Shown piece after piece: positions 22,101 to 33,716 of a DNA stretch of 64,000 nucleotides. The notes beneath the pieces were generated by a model. That model did not search any database. It was given only the letters and a program-made list of their open reading frames with translations, and had not been told where the DNA came from. The stretch is from positions 1-64,000 of the forward strand of contig KE560678.1 of the NCBI GenBank assembly GCA_000442015.1, in the 5' to 3' direction. Position 1 is the first letter of the stretch; every line of letters starts with the position of its first letter. A program made the translations under genes and the position numbers. Source of the stretch: Rozella allomycis CSF55 (taxonomy: Eukaryota > Rozellomycota).

Positions 22101-22945
22101 ACAAGAACAGTTCCTTTGACAAAACACTCCAAGACATTTGAAAAATTCTTCGTTTGGAATTCCATTTGTTGAAATAACTTAATTGTTGATTTGGATCTCT
22201 CTCTAAAACAATGGAGAAATTCTTCATCCATTTCAGTTACTTGATTTTCAGATTCAATCACAGGATTATTAACAAAAATCTTTGTCAGTACCGAACTTTT
22301 TCTCCGAGCTTTATTCAATATGTCTGAAGTCATCATTTCTATTACAACTTCAGCATTATTGCTTGTGTATCCAATCTTTGGCTGATTAGGAATTTCTTTC
22401 ACTTCAATGTCGTCTGTATTGCTACAAGAAGAAATGTTTTTATTGATAATATCAACCCATTCACTCACATCTTTGGAATTTTCTACTATAAATGTAAAGG
22501 TTTTCCTATTATGACTTTTTCCTGACTCCAAATTGCAAGAATACGTAAATTGTATTTCAAAACAAAATTCCTTGCCTTGACTTTGAGTGCCTATAATTTT
22601 TGTCTTTTCGTCAATGAAAGCACATGTTAAAGGGTTTTCATCCTAGTAATCTTTAACAAAATCTTCGTACCATTTTGTCCCTGAATATGAACATATTTCC
22701 CTTTATCAAAATGCACCATCGCTTTTGGTGCTTTTTGTAAACACTTCCAATCCCTTTGTTATCAAAATGAATTCTGTACCAGCTGCCTTTAGGTACAAAT
22801 GTCCACACTTCAAGTAATTGGTTCTGTAAATTGGCGACCATAATGAATGAGAGTAGTGCAAAAGTTTCAATTCATGCTCATCATTAATTGAAAGGTTAAT
22901 ACTTGACGCAGTTTTAGTAGAATGAAGTGGGACCACCCTATTCAT
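19174..22945 (-). CDS. Ras guanine nucleotide exchange factor (PH - REM - CDC25)
   Basis: Activates a Ras-type GTPase by catalysing GDP release. Eight exons with introns of 26-32 nt give 1190 aa. A PH domain near the N-terminus (CGHLYLKAAGIGSVYKKHQK, then KRWCILIKGNMFIFRDK) is followed by a long helical linker of about 700 residues. Then come a RasGEFN/REM domain (GTLPGLTRYLTNTHQPDGDF) and the CDC25 catalytic domain (DPLELARQITLIDWENF, SSIQRLKKTW, EKSYKNYRQTL, PCIPFLGMYLTNLVFIEIGN, LSLKIEPRD-like end). The PH domain implies membrane recruitment. The first ATG (22945) is used. The linker is unusually long for a Ras GEF, and I see no further domain in it. Confidence 0.9.
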
Positions 22946-23152
22946 CAGTGGCTTGTCTTGCGTAGATGAAAATGGGATTTGAAAGAAACGCTTCTGACAT
23001 AGGCTGTCAAGAATGTATATGATTTTTTTGTATATTTAATAACTTTAAATACAGTACCATGTAAAAGTTAGAGTTAAAGTCTATGCCCATCAGACATCCC
23101 CCATTTATTCATTAGTGCACTTTGATAAATAAAGATAATTTTACTAAGTCAA

Positions 23153-23225
23153 GCCCGGCTAGCTCAATCGGCAGAGCGTGAGACTCTTAATCTCAAGGTT
23201 GCGAGTTCGACCCTCGCGTTGGGTG
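23153..23225 (+). tRNA. tRNA-Lys (anticodon CTT)
   Basis: A 73-nt cloverleaf. Acceptor GCCCGGC pairs with GTTGGGT (with G-U pairs), D arm GCTC/GAGC, anticodon stem TGAGA/TCTCA with loop CTCTTAA and anticodon CTT at 23186-23188, T arm GCGAG-TTCGACC-CTCGC. No intron. A T-rich run (GCTTTT) follows and would terminate Pol III. Confidence 0.95.
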
Positions 23226-23347
23226 CTTTTTAAGAGATTCGTGTCTTACCTCATACGTGGATAATCGAACCTTCCACAATACTGGTGAAACAAGACACTG
23301 TCAGAGGCCCTTTTTGACTAAAGTTTTTTACAAATGATCCACAATGT

Positions 23348-24606
23348 TTATTTTACAAATTCCCAATGTTCGCAATCTTTACAATCAGTTTCGTACTCAC
23401 AAGGAGGAAGTTCAAGAGGTTTAAGGAAATCTTTTATCAGCCAAGATAATTGATGATAGAGGATATCTCGTATTCCTTTCTTTGGATAGGCACATACCTT
23501 TCCAGTGTGACATTTACTCTCCATTGCATATCCTCCAATGTAACACGATGATGTTATTCCNCACTTTTCCAGTATGGCATTTACTCTCCATTGCATATCC
23601 TCCAATGTAACACGATGATGTTATTCCTCTACACTTTCCTGTAAATATTGGATCACTTTCTGTTCCGTAATGATAAATTTGAATGTTTGGATTTTGACCT
23701 AGTCCAAGACGTTCCGCGAATAGTCTTTCGCCGGGAGAATTAAATGTAATAGCTGGGATATCAAAAGTAAGAGATAAAAGTGCTGATAGACTCCCGCCTA
23801 AACTATGTCCTGTCAATGCCAAGTTCTTGTGTTTGATAATGTACTTTTGGACAAATTGGACAATTTTCTAACATATTATTTAAAAAGATATTACTTTTCC
23901 ATATTCGTAGTAGGATTTGTTAGATTGAAGTCTTGTTTCATCTTCGATGCAGGTGGAATTGCACATTTTTGTATTACCGTGATAGCAATTACAAACAGGG
24001 CGCCAAGTTCTATCCACTTTTGCACAGCAGCAAGAAAAAATAAAATTATCCTTTAATTTTCATCAATACTATGTACTGTATATTTATCATTTTTGGCAGT
24101 GTCACCGCCAAAAAACGGGAGAGAAGTGCCTTTAATAGCTATTATAGCCTCAGTTCGTTCTTTATTTTCAAAAAGATAACCTCTCACACTAGTTTCATTC
24201 CATCCAAACCCGATTCCCTATGCACATCAAATGTACTTCTTACCGTTGTTGGTGGCGGCGTCCATTCTGTTAAACTTTCGTCAAAAAAACTCAAAGAATT
24301 CTTAATATTTTTGTTTCTGGAAACCATATAAGGATCATTAGTTAGGATACGCAGGCTATCATTAACTGGTGGATGATATGCTATCATCGACATTCCAGCA
24401 GCCGCCAAAACGAATTCTTTATTCAAGGGATCAAAGAAACTAATGTTTTTCTTCAACATTACATTATCTCCAAATGTAAACTGAATTCTACTGCCGTGTT
24501 TCTCAGGAGAGTATTGCACAATATTTGTTAAGTAGAAGGTTTTAGAGGATGCAACTGAAATAAATATAATAAGGCCTATCAACAGAATAAGATACCGGTA
24601 AAGCAT
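23348..24606 (-). CDS. ATG15: ATG15-like autophagic lipase (assembly duplication inside)
   Basis: Atg15 is a vacuolar phospholipase B-type lipase that lyses autophagic bodies. It has an N-terminal signal anchor (YLILLIGLIIFISVASS), the family block WNETSVRGYLF / IAIKGTS, the Cys-rich segment FSCCCAKVDRTWRPVCNCYH, the nucleophile elbow LTGHSLGGSLSALL (Ser in G-x-S-x-G), and the block SSCYIGGYAMESKCHTGK. The C-terminus CKDCEHWEF also fits. Three introns of 26, 26 and 27 nt splice in frame. The block SSCYIGGYAMESK is present twice, on either side of an N at 23561 and in different frames, so the reading frame breaks there because of the assembly; one copy should be ignored. Confidence 0.9.
23496..23628. 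repeat. Near-identical ~65-bp duplication flanking an assembly N
   Basis: The 65 or so bases before the N (23561) recur after it with a few mismatches; both contain TTTACTCTCCATTGCATATC. The N, the loss of frame and the conserved protein block repeated on both sides all suggest two overlapping contig ends (perhaps two haplotypes) placed side by side, not a biological repeat. Confidence 0.85.
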
Positions 24607-24692
24607 GCTGGTAAGCTTTTCACTTGGTGGCGGTGTAATTGCATTAATTTAAATTACTCAAAATTAACGTCAAAACACACAAAATCAAAATT

Positions 24693-25853
24693 TTATGAAT
24701 TATTATTTTGCGAGGGTTGATTCCAAGACAAGTAAGTGTGATCACCCAGTTTTCTTTGTTTGACGAAAAGAAAAGTATTACCTAGGCGAAATATGTTGAC
24801 GGACAATAAAAATAAAGCCAAGAACTAATGAAACGCAACCTACTGTGATGTAAGCAGTGCCAAGGAATGGATTCTTGCCACCCATCCAAGAAACGGTGGA
24901 CAAAACAAACGATTTCGTACCTCCAAAACTTTCAACATCATAACCTAACTTAAATTTTTTTCTTCGTTACCTGTTTGAATTTTAATTGAATAAGTTCCAC
25001 CAGGAATGTCTTGATCCAACCGCCCGTAGACCTTTCTAAAAGTCGGAAGGCCTGCTGTTCTCATCCAAACTTGAAATCTTTCATTTGATTCCGGAGAGAA
25101 ACCGGTACTTCCATATTTTTTTGCCAAGTTAGGTGGAAGAACATATTGTCCGGGTGCATATTTAGTTGGCAAGTATCGATATTTGTCCGAAGGCCAAGTG
25201 ATTCCTTTATCAGTAAAGGCGAACGAATCTATTCCATTGGATGAGGTCAATGGTCCAAATTCATCTATTTTTGTTACGTTCAAACTCTTACCAGTGAAAA
25301 AGCTATCCGCAATGAGGCCGCAAGGATAGTATACCGGGAATTCGTCATTTCCTGGCTTTATTTTTGGTGCACATGATCCTAGTTCTGAGCCCTTTAAAGC
25401 TTCTCCTTTTAATTGTTTGGGCTCCACTGATCTCACATACCTCCTATGATTTTGGTAAAAATTAGTCAGCCTATAATACATAAACACCGGAGCCTTCATG
25501 TCAGGTATTTTAAATGTTAATGTGCATTCATTCATCTGTGAGTTATAGGACCATGATTCTGCTCCAGGAGGTTTATTTTCGTTGGTCGCCCCAACGCATT
25601 TAGTGTAATCTATGGTCAATTCTACAACCTCTTATAGCTATAAATAAAAATTACCGAATTCGATGCGAGGAGTAATATAATTCCTATTGGTATGAATATT
25701 ACTCCCAACATGAAAAAGGAAGGGATAACTGTTTTCGGTGTTAATATAGGTTGCCACGCCTTTAATCTTTGTTGTCTAAATGCAGTGTCTGTTTCTAATG
25801 TGCATAAAATCTATACTTGGTGGTCTTTTACTTCTGGATTCACCTTGCAACAT
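24693..25853 (-). CDS. CDC50: CDC50/LEM3-family flippase beta subunit
   Basis: Obligate partner of P4-ATPase phospholipid flippases in Golgi, endosome and plasma membrane. Five exons with introns of 28, 26, 26 and 28 nt give 350 aa. The N-terminal motif [20 protein letters not shown] precedes the first transmembrane helix ([18 protein letters not shown]). The lumenal domain has [25 protein letters not shown] and the paired cysteines of the family, plus Asn glycosylation sites. The second membrane helix follows [15 protein letters not shown], and the tail [13 protein letters not shown] is recovered after the last intron. Start [12 protein letters not shown] chosen as the ATG in frame with the KRPP motif. 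Confidence 0.95.
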
Positions 25854-26127
25854 GCGGCGCAGCCATGCATCACAAAGTCACTTCATATGAACAGTAAATT
25901 AATCATATAAATTGGTTTTCACAGAAACTATTTATTTCTACTATTGTAAATGCTTGTTTGAACTTGTACATATCTTCACGTAAAAATACTCATGAAACAC
26001 AATTTAAAATTGAATCTTGAATCTTGATTTATTTGAATCCTTCTTATTTAAGTGGACATGGGAATTTGCTAATTATGACTGTCACACTTCCCAGCCACCT
26101 TAGCAAAACCGTTTGGGCGCCTTCAAA

Positions 26128-26685
26128 ATGGCGGTTGTTCCAGACAGGAATCAAACTGGAGAGGTAAAGTTTTTAACTAAATTTAAAAAGTTATCGATCT
26201 TAAATGCCATGTCAATGACCAAACAATCGGCTTTGCTGTCTTCAGAAAAAGGTACTATCGGTGACATACAAAAATCACCAAAATATGTCTATCAATCAAA
26301 TGATTCATGCATATACTCTCTTCCTGGTGAAGAGAAGCACAAGAACGACATTAGCAATAATCAGATGGAGACTCCAAAAAGGTCTCAACAAAATTTGCAT
26401 AGCGACCCAACCAACATAAGTTTTGAAAAAATACCTACTAGTCCGTCAAAAATACAATCTCTTCTCGGTGCTTCAATTCGAAATAGCTGTGAAAACATAT
26501 GCCTTGATCGTAAGGTGGTCTCGAGGAGATTTATCAAGCAGTCACAAAAAGCTGTAGGCGAAAATTTCTTATCCTCTTCTAAAATTGCAATAGAAACAAT
26601 TAAGGACGAGCTATGCAGCAAAAAACTATCTGTTACTGCAGACTGCATGGATATATACCGCGAACACTGTTCTATGGTATGGTGA
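26128..26685 (+). CDS. Hypothetical Ser/Lys-rich protein
   Basis: About 185 aa from the ATG at 26128. A 27-nt GT-AG segment at about 26164-26190 could be an in-frame intron; with or without it the frame stays open. The product is polar, rich in Ser, Lys and Asn, with proline-directed Ser/Thr sites (TSPSKIQS, METPKRS) and no recognisable domain. It could be a disordered nuclear or regulatory protein. The 3' end may be spliced differently. Existence moderately supported, function unknown. Confidence 0.45.
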   Translation: MAVVPDRNQTGEVKFLTKFKKLSILNAMSMTKQSALLSSEKGTIGDIQKSPKYVYQSNDSCIYSLPGEEKHKNDISNNQMETPKRSQQNLHSDPTNISFEKIPTSPSKIQSLLGASIRNSCENICLDRKVVSRRFIKQSQKAVGENFLSSSKIAIETIKDELCSKKLSVTADCMDIYREHCSMVW

Positions 26686-26752
26686 CAATAGAAAATTGTC
26701 GAATAAAATGTATACATTATTCATGATTTTTGCTAAATTTATTACCAGGGCG

Positions 26753-27202
26753 ATGACAAAATTATCACCTGAAGTTTGTGGGTCAATGAAAATATATAAC
26801 TTTGAAGAAAAAGTTATGCTAAATACAGTGTATATACGGGTATGGGTCTTCCCTAACGCGATATCTATATGGTGCGGTACAAATTCTGCATTTAGCAATC
26901 TTTGCGCATCAGTTCCAGTTCGTATGGTAAGAAATAGCAAGTCTTTTAATGTAAGTCCCCTATTCCGCCATCCATACCCCTCCTTTCATGTAGTGATAAA
27001 TGCCAAAGTTTAGCTCAAAGACTAGGTATTTGATTTTGATGAACCTTTATCATTAGCACTGAGATTAAATATCCCTGTATTTGTGAGCTTTGAAAATATG
27101 GATGGCCTTAATGATATCGAACTAATGTCGAAGGCTGAAAAATCAATATTCAATTACGTAAAGGAAATAATGAGGAATGATATTGAAGAGCCGATTCATT
27201 GA
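26753..27202 (+). CDS. PSMG4: Proteasome assembly chaperone 4 (PSMG4/Poc4-like)
   Basis: Small chaperone that pairs with Poc3/PSMG3 to assemble the 20S proteasome alpha ring. Three exons with introns of 29 and 31 nt give 129 aa from ATG 26753 (118 aa from ATG 26786). The order of conserved blocks follows PSMG4: IYNFEEKVMLNTVYIRV, ISIWCGTNSAFSNLC, IPPSIPLL, then SLAQRLALRLNIPVFVSFEN, and a C-terminal helix KAEKSIFNYVKEIM. The SLAQRLA block exists only after splicing. Stop codon 16 nt from the convergent PLGRKT gene. Confidence 0.8.
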
Positions 27203-27218
27203 ATTTATTTAAATTTTG

Positions 27219-27684
27219 TTACTTAGTTAATGGTCTGGCTCTCATATTGTTCTTTTTTATGTATTCTCGTTCCTCTAAAGAAAACCAATGATCTTCGTTT
27301 TCCTATTTCAATTTTTTCTAGTCTTTACTAAAATGTTGTAATATTCCTCTCTAATCCTGTCAGACTTGTTAAAATATGCGAAATCCACTTGGTATGCAGT
27401 AACGATGGATCCTATAAACAAAGGAGGCTTTATCATGTCTGGAATAAATCCTTTCCTGAAATATGAATTTATCGCAGCGAATCCTATAAGAGAATATGCA
27501 GCAAAAATCCAATTTAATCTTTCTCTGGATGATATTTAGGTTAAAGTGGGTACCTAGTTGCCGCCATACTACTTGCTTGCATTATTCTCATTTGACGATT
27601 CATATTTTCTCGCATGGTTTCTTTTTGCTTTTCCATCATTTCAGCCTGCGCTCTGGTAAAAGATTTTGACAGATAGCCCCCCAT
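27219..27684 (-). CDS. PLGRKT: PLGRKT-like small membrane protein (plasminogen receptor KT family)
   Basis: Three short exons with introns of 29 and 26 nt give 136 aa. The N-terminus MGGYLSKSFTRAQAEMMEKQ followed by MRENMNRQMRIMQASSMA closely follows the MG-x-x-x-SKS...QKE...RQMRMQ pattern of the family. Two hydrophobic segments follow (NWIFAAYSLIGFAAINSYF and PPLFIGSIVTAYQVDFAYF), then a charged tail. In animals it is a membrane protein whose C-terminal Lys binds plasminogen; this protein also ends in Lys, but in a fungus-like organism that role is unlikely and the ancestral function is unknown. Confidence 0.8.
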
Positions 27685-27756
27685 CGTGTATCGTGATAAC
27701 TACCGGAAAATAAACTGCACAAGTTCATAAGCCGAAATTATTCATCAGTTTTACGC

Positions 27757-30606
27757 ATGTCCAAACCTACAGATATTTGCGCGCTCAATTTACAAAATAA
27801 AGGTAAGTCAAGGCCTCAGTTTGAGTAGCCACATGAAGATGGCTAAAATAACATTGCCATTAAGGCTAATATAATAAACTTATTGCTTAAATCAATTTCA
27901 TGCATTTTAAAAATAATATAATTAGTAAAACTTTAATGTTCTCGTATGTTTATTTGTTTGTTTTATGACAGGAGAATCATCCTTGAATGAAGAATCCACG
28001 ATTAGATCTGAAATTAATTCAATTATTTTAGACGTAATTCAGAACTTTATCAAATATAGTACTTGCAAGCAAAAGATTTCTTCAACTCCCTCAAGTCTTT
28101 TAATGAAGAATTACATAATCATAAAGAGCAAATAAGTTTTCCATCTACTTTAAATGACTTACTGAATGAGAAAGATTTAGCAAAGGATGAAGATACCGTT
28201 AAAGTAACATACCGTAGTATGCTTAAAAGGACATAGTTATGGCTTTTGAACATGGGAATGTCAATTCATTTCTAAAACATTGGGGCGACTTAATTAATCG
28301 AAGGGCATCTGAAAGTGACCAATCTCTGAAACTAGAATTTTTTTGCCGCATATATTTTGTTGTGTGCGCAAGAAATGATCAGGAATGTGTAATAATCATT
28401 TATCTTTTACCCAGCATGATTCGATAGAGATTTTAAAACAATATTTGGATATTAAAGGGACACTTTTGAGTAAAAATATCGAGTTTCTTCCGTATTTCGC
28501 GCTACCATACATCCCTAATCCTTCGAAACATCCAAATTTTTCAACTTTTTATTCAGTAGTGTCTTAAAAATTTGCATGTTAGAATGAATGGAAGACCTCG
28601 TTAAAACATGAACTTATGACATACCTCGATAGCATAGTCAGCGGAAAGAAAGAACCTTTGTTGTTTCATTTATACAAGGATTACGTAATATAAATTGAGC
28701 CCCAATTTAAGATATTGAAACGTGAAACCTTGAAAAATTTAAATGCTTGTCATATTATAAACAACGATTCTATAATTGTGAGAAGATTACAAGATGAATT
28801 AAATCATTACGAAGATAAGGACTTAAAATTAGTCCGAGAAATAGAGAATTTGAAGGTTATATTATATTTTTTGTTAGAATCAAGCGAAACTATTCCAATC
28901 TTTTGAAAGTCGCCACAGAACTTGTTGAAGTCCTCATGGATTCAGTTAATGGCCAACGAGTAATTTGAATTCACAAATATTTACAGGTTGATACAGACAA
29001 AATTGAGATAATTTGCCAGAAATTAATTCGCTTTAAAAACGTATCTAATGAAAACATTGAAACAAATGAAAACGTAAAAAATAGCTCGAATATTTAAAAT
29101 CAGATAAAAAGTGGTGTTGATAATACAATATATGCGGAAAAAGCAAACAACTCTTTAGTGTATGAACGACAAGAACATCAAGACTTACCAGATATTCCAA
29201 CGAGACCAATTACAGCTTTATGGGGATCCATACCTATCGATTATGCAAAGTTAAAAATTTCATTAAAATCCTTACATGAAACTAAGTTAGTTTCAAGGAC
29301 TTTGCAAGCCTTGAGATGGGTATGCTTGAACTTACCATGTAATTAGCGTTTAGCAGCGTATGACTCGCGTAGCAACATTAACTATTTACATGATTACATC
29401 AATAACGATGTATTGGGCATATTAGATGTAAGACACTGTCACATTTCTTAATCTTAAAGGCACCACAGGTGGGCCCCACATTGCTTAACCACAATACTGA
29501 TGAAAGCATACAGCTTCAAACAATGCTTCTTATAAATTCTATCGCATCATATCCTCTTGGAAGAACATATTTGCTGCCGACAAAATGTTTGATTTCACAA
29601 TTTTGGCTTCTTGATCGTTGCTTCCTATATATGAGAAGTAAAAACATCATCATGTCAAAAATTTCTATTTCTATTTTGTCCAAACTTAGCATAAGAAGAG
29701 TTATACAGACGCACCTGATCAAACATGGCATCGCATCCATTTTGCTTGATGTTTTACGGGACCCGGATTCAATTATAGGTTCATTTGAAGAAGATCCCTG
29801 GATTACCGAAAGATTATCATCACTTTGCATGAATCTCTCTTTAAGAACTGCAATGAGAAAGGCATGGTCGTTTTGTTCAACAGAGATATTAAAACTGTTG
29901 TCGGATTTGTTGGAAACAGGAAGTAATCAAACCAGAACATACGCTCACGGGGCAATTTACTATTTAATAAGCGAGAGAGTGTATCACGACGCTGCTCAAG
30001 CAATGGGATTAGCCGATATGCTACGTTATTGGATAGAGAACAATATTGACATAAAAGTAAAAATGCAATGCGAAACATTAATTAAAATGCTTGATATGAA
30101 TTGTAAAATTTATGTTTGAGATATGAATAGGCAAAGAGACTAATGATATTGATTTGGTTTCAGAAGATGGCGACGATGCAGACGAAAAGGTAGTTTTACT
30201 TTCAATTAATTTCTAGCTTACACTTGTAGACATAGACAATGTTCCTGTTTCAGAAATATTAGAAGAAACGGCATTTGAGTCTGTCATTGATAACCTCGAT
30301 GATCTTGATGTCGGCGGTGTGAAAGGCGAAGAACTTCTTTGCAACAAATTTGGGATTGTAATTTAATTATCTGTACATTTGAATATAGTACAATCAACCC
30401 GTACAAGTCAAGCATACATTGGTTAGCATCAATGACTATCCCAAAGCCGCAATCAAACGCAACGCTTTGTCCTACATTAGACCCAAAACTCCTTTTGAGA
30501 ACCCGACACAGTTGTTTGGTGACAAGTAATAGCTTTATTTTCATTTAACATTAGGAACTTTGAGGCATTTGCTGCAAAGCCTCGGATTTTGAGAACACCA
30601 ATATGA
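27757..30606 (+). CDS. ARMC9: ARMC9-like LisH/armadillo basal-body protein
   Basis: ARMC9 sits at the basal body and ciliary tip and affects ciliary length and signalling. After removing a 26-nt intron the LisH helix reads ILDYLQAKDFFNSLKSFNEE. Next comes LDIKGTLLSKNIEFLPYF / ALPYIPNPSKHPNF, a block highly typical of ARMC9, then a coiled coil, IPIDYAKLKISLKSLHETK / TLQALRW, and armadillo repeats (IRRVIQTHLIKHGIASILLD; RTYAHGAIYYLISERVYHDA). The acidic tail (SEDGDDADEK) and final exon AAKPRILRTPI end at 30606. The start is uncertain: ATG 27757 requires a 169-nt first intron (27803-27971), whereas ATG 27965 is in frame without it. Many tiny introns; not all joins were verified. Confidence 0.85.
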
Positions 30607-30855
30607 TTAATAAATGAATATTTTTAAAAAAGTGCATAATTTTAAAGAAATTTTAATAAAATTCGCCCTGATTCTTAAATCTGAATGAGATCCACTAAAC
30701 TTGAACCGTCGGAATAAAAATAGAACTTCTAAAATAGACCGTCGTGCATTGGGACTGATAATTGATAATCTAATGGATTTCGGCTTAATATTACAATAAA
30801 TCAATGTATAATTTTTGTTTACACAAATTGAAAACTATTTATTCGAAATTCTGAC

Positions 30856-32194
30856 ATGACATCTGGAACAACGGCTCAAAACAAAAACGTCTTTAATTAT
30901 CTCTCCCAAGTATACTGGCCAACCTCTGTGACTGTCGGTAAAAATGCAGAAGAAAATTTATTGAATTACGGTGGTTTGGAGCCTTTTCCTTCGAAAATTG
31001 CAAAGTCGTATAAGGTTCTCCTGGTAACATAACTATCTGCCTAGAAATAACAAAGAGCAAAGAAATTCATATTCACACTCTTTCTGTTGATCATGCCAAT
31101 GGTGTAGGAGATATTATTCTGGACGACGCATCTACGTTTGTCGATATGAAATCAAATAATGATGATATCATTGTATTATGTCATGGATACGCAACAGGCT
31201 TAGGTTATTATTATAAAAATTTCAAATCTATCTCAGAAAAGACAGGAAGGAGGGTTTTGGCCTTTGATTGGCTAGGCATGGGACGCTCAAGTCGGCCCAA
31301 ATTCCCATTCAATAAATTTAAAACCATTCAAGATACAGAAAAGGTACAAAATCATTGTTTAAATCATTAAAGACCATTGATTATTTTATTGAATCACTAG
31401 AAGAATGGAGAAAATGTCATCGACTTAGGAACAAGATGATTCTAATTGGTCATTCTATGGGTATTGATACGTTTTTGTGTTTAAAGGTGGATACCTATCG
31501 GCGTGGTATGCACTAAAGTATCCAGAAAACGTCAAAAAACTAATCCTTGTCTCACCTGGTAATATTCTTACCTTTAAAATCTGAAAGTTGGTTTACCTGA
31601 TCGTCCAGATGATGTTAAAAAAACTCAGCTTTCTGAAGCTGACGTATCCAATTTGAAAGAGTTCGATCGGCCAAAGCCCCCCTCTTATATGAGGAGGTTT
31701 TTCTATTACTTATGGGACCAAAATTATACTCCGCAGTGGCTAGTGAGAACAACCGGGTAGGCTTACATTACCTACAGAATAGTCCACTCGGTAGAAGACT
31801 GGTAAAATTGTACACTACCCGCAGATTTTCTCTTGATCCCGATGAAGCAAAAAATATCGATGAATATTTTTACCATCTATGCGCTAGCAAAGGCAGTGGT
31901 GAATACGCACTTGGATTGCTACTAGCTCCTGGCGCTTATGCTAGGAAACCATTGTTGCATCATCTTAAAGACATTCAAGTGCCGATCCATTTTATGTGTA
32001 ATATTTTTACCGCAATGATGTTAGATGGTGAAGAGGATTGGATGGATAGTAGTCACGCTGCTGAAGCTCAAAAAACGTTGAAGTATAAAAGCCAGCTAAT
32101 TCATATTTCTGATGCCGGTCATCATTTATACCTTGATAATGCTGAGGAATTTAATGATAAGCTGGTTCAATTAATTCAGCGAATAGATGAATAA
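30856..32194 (+). CDS. Alpha/beta hydrolase of the ABHD4/ABHD5-CLD1 family
   Basis: Family members are lipases, phospholipid deacylases (yeast Cld1 acts on cardiolipin) or lysophosphatidic acid acyltransferases. Seven exons with introns of 26-35 nt give 386 aa. Oxyanion loop LCHGYATGLGYYYKNF, then AFDWLGMGRSSRP, nucleophile elbow LIGHSMGGYLSAWYALKYP (Ser present, unlike animal ABHD5), HFMYGEEDWMD (acid), and the catalytic His in ISDAGHHLYLDNAEEF. The H-x4-D motif near the C-terminus is DAGHHLYLD. The intact triad suggests an active hydrolase; mitochondrial or lipid-droplet location not decidable here. The stop codon is part of AATAAA. Confidence 0.88.
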
Positions 32195-32203
32195 ACCAAA
32201 ATA

Positions 32204-33662
32204 TCAGGCAGATTTATTTGCAAATTTCGATGGAATCTCAATCCATGCTTTATGATAATCATTTTGCAGCTTTTGGCAATCATTAAAAGCCCATTTAGTA
32301 ACTGAGACTATATAGCAACTTTCAAACATGAATGCCATAGTTTCATTGGCGACTTTTACTGGTTTCAAATTTGCTTTCATAGCTTCCTCGGTCGTTTTGG
32401 CATCTGGCCCATGAGGTGTCATACAGCTAAAACGTGATAAATAAGAAGCAATTACTTGTGTAAACTGGCCCCTCCTGGTAAAAATCCATCTTTTTTGGCT
32501 TCATATTCACCTTTGATTAATCCCATGAATTCGCTCATGCAATTTCTATGAAAGTATGGCGGCCTAAAGGTATTTTCTTGAACTGCCCATCTCTTTACCC
32601 GCGAATAATTTAATTTACTGGAGGAAATATAACAAAATCTGCAACTGCTGTTCCCGGGGTATTGCTTTTACAAGTCAATACTGTGAAGAGGGAAGGGTCC
32701 TATAATAAAACATGAAAATGCCGTACCAAATGGTCATATGAAACTGAATTAACCGTATTAAACTTTGAAAGGTCGTATTTATAGGGAGAGTAGTTACCAT
32801 GCCATGCAACAACGTTAAACGGGGAGTGATTCTATTATTCATTACTTGTGAATTCTTACCTGCTCTGCAACAAACATTTGACCAAGAAATTTATTGTAAA
32901 TTTTAAATGCAGTATTCTTTTCTTCAAAAGCGGCTGTGGGATACAAGAAATGCCGTGGATGAGCTAAACCGTTTGCGCCAATAGGACCCAACTCTGGAAG
33001 TTCAAAATGCCCATTAAATACTTCCAACACATATCCTCTTGAAAGTCCTTCAGGTAATGAAATTGAAAATCGGATCCCACGTGGAATAACAGCTATTTCA
33101 TTTGGGGCTACTGTAAGAAAGCCCAGTTCAGATTGAATAACTATGGTTCCCTCTTGAGGTACGAATAAAAAGTCTCCATCGGAATTTTGATATGCGGAAT
33201 CAGTCATACTACAGTTTGCCATGTATACGTGAAATGCAACACCAGATTTTAGAGATGCATCTCCCGCCCCCGCTATAGTATATAATCCGTCTACAAAAGA
33301 GACACTTTCCTGTGTATTTAATTCAAAAGGACTCCATCTTAACTGATTAGGTGTAATAACAGTATTGTCGCTCGTAAATGTTGCCAATATTTTGGACTTG
33401 GTCGAGTAAGGTTGAAAAGGCAGATGGGAAACAGAAGGCCGAATACGATATAGCCATCTATTTTCATTGATGAATGACATTACGTTTTTTGATTTTGGGC
33501 CCTCGGTGCAGTGAATGCTGTTCCACTTAATTGCTCAGCATATAGGTTAAATGGGCAAACTTGCGGAGTGTTTTGATCTTTAGGAAGCGCTCCTACAATT
33601 GCTTCAGAGCAATGCTCATTGCCAAATCCTGAATTGTACTTGAAAGTATCAACAAATGACAT
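32204..33662 (-). CDS. HGD: Homogentisate 1,2-dioxygenase
   Basis: Opens the aromatic ring of homogentisate to maleylacetoacetate in tyrosine/phenylalanine catabolism, using Fe(II). Six exons with introns of 26-29 nt give 440 aa, the normal length. The N-terminus [13 protein letters not shown] and [15 protein letters not shown] are diagnostic; also [49 protein letters not shown] and the iron-site segment [13 protein letters not shown]. Two exons (the one from [14 protein letters not shown] and the HNC junction) appear only after splicing. Converges on the ABHD gene with 9 nt between stop codons. Confidence 0.96.
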
Positions 33663-33716
33663 TTGTAAAAATCATAATGATTAATGGAAACTAAGGTTTT
33701 AATTTATTAAGCTATT

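Noticed and set aside
24071-24331. Plus-strand frame within the ATG15 locus
   Set aside because: Shadow of ATG15 exons; the minus strand carries all conserved blocks.
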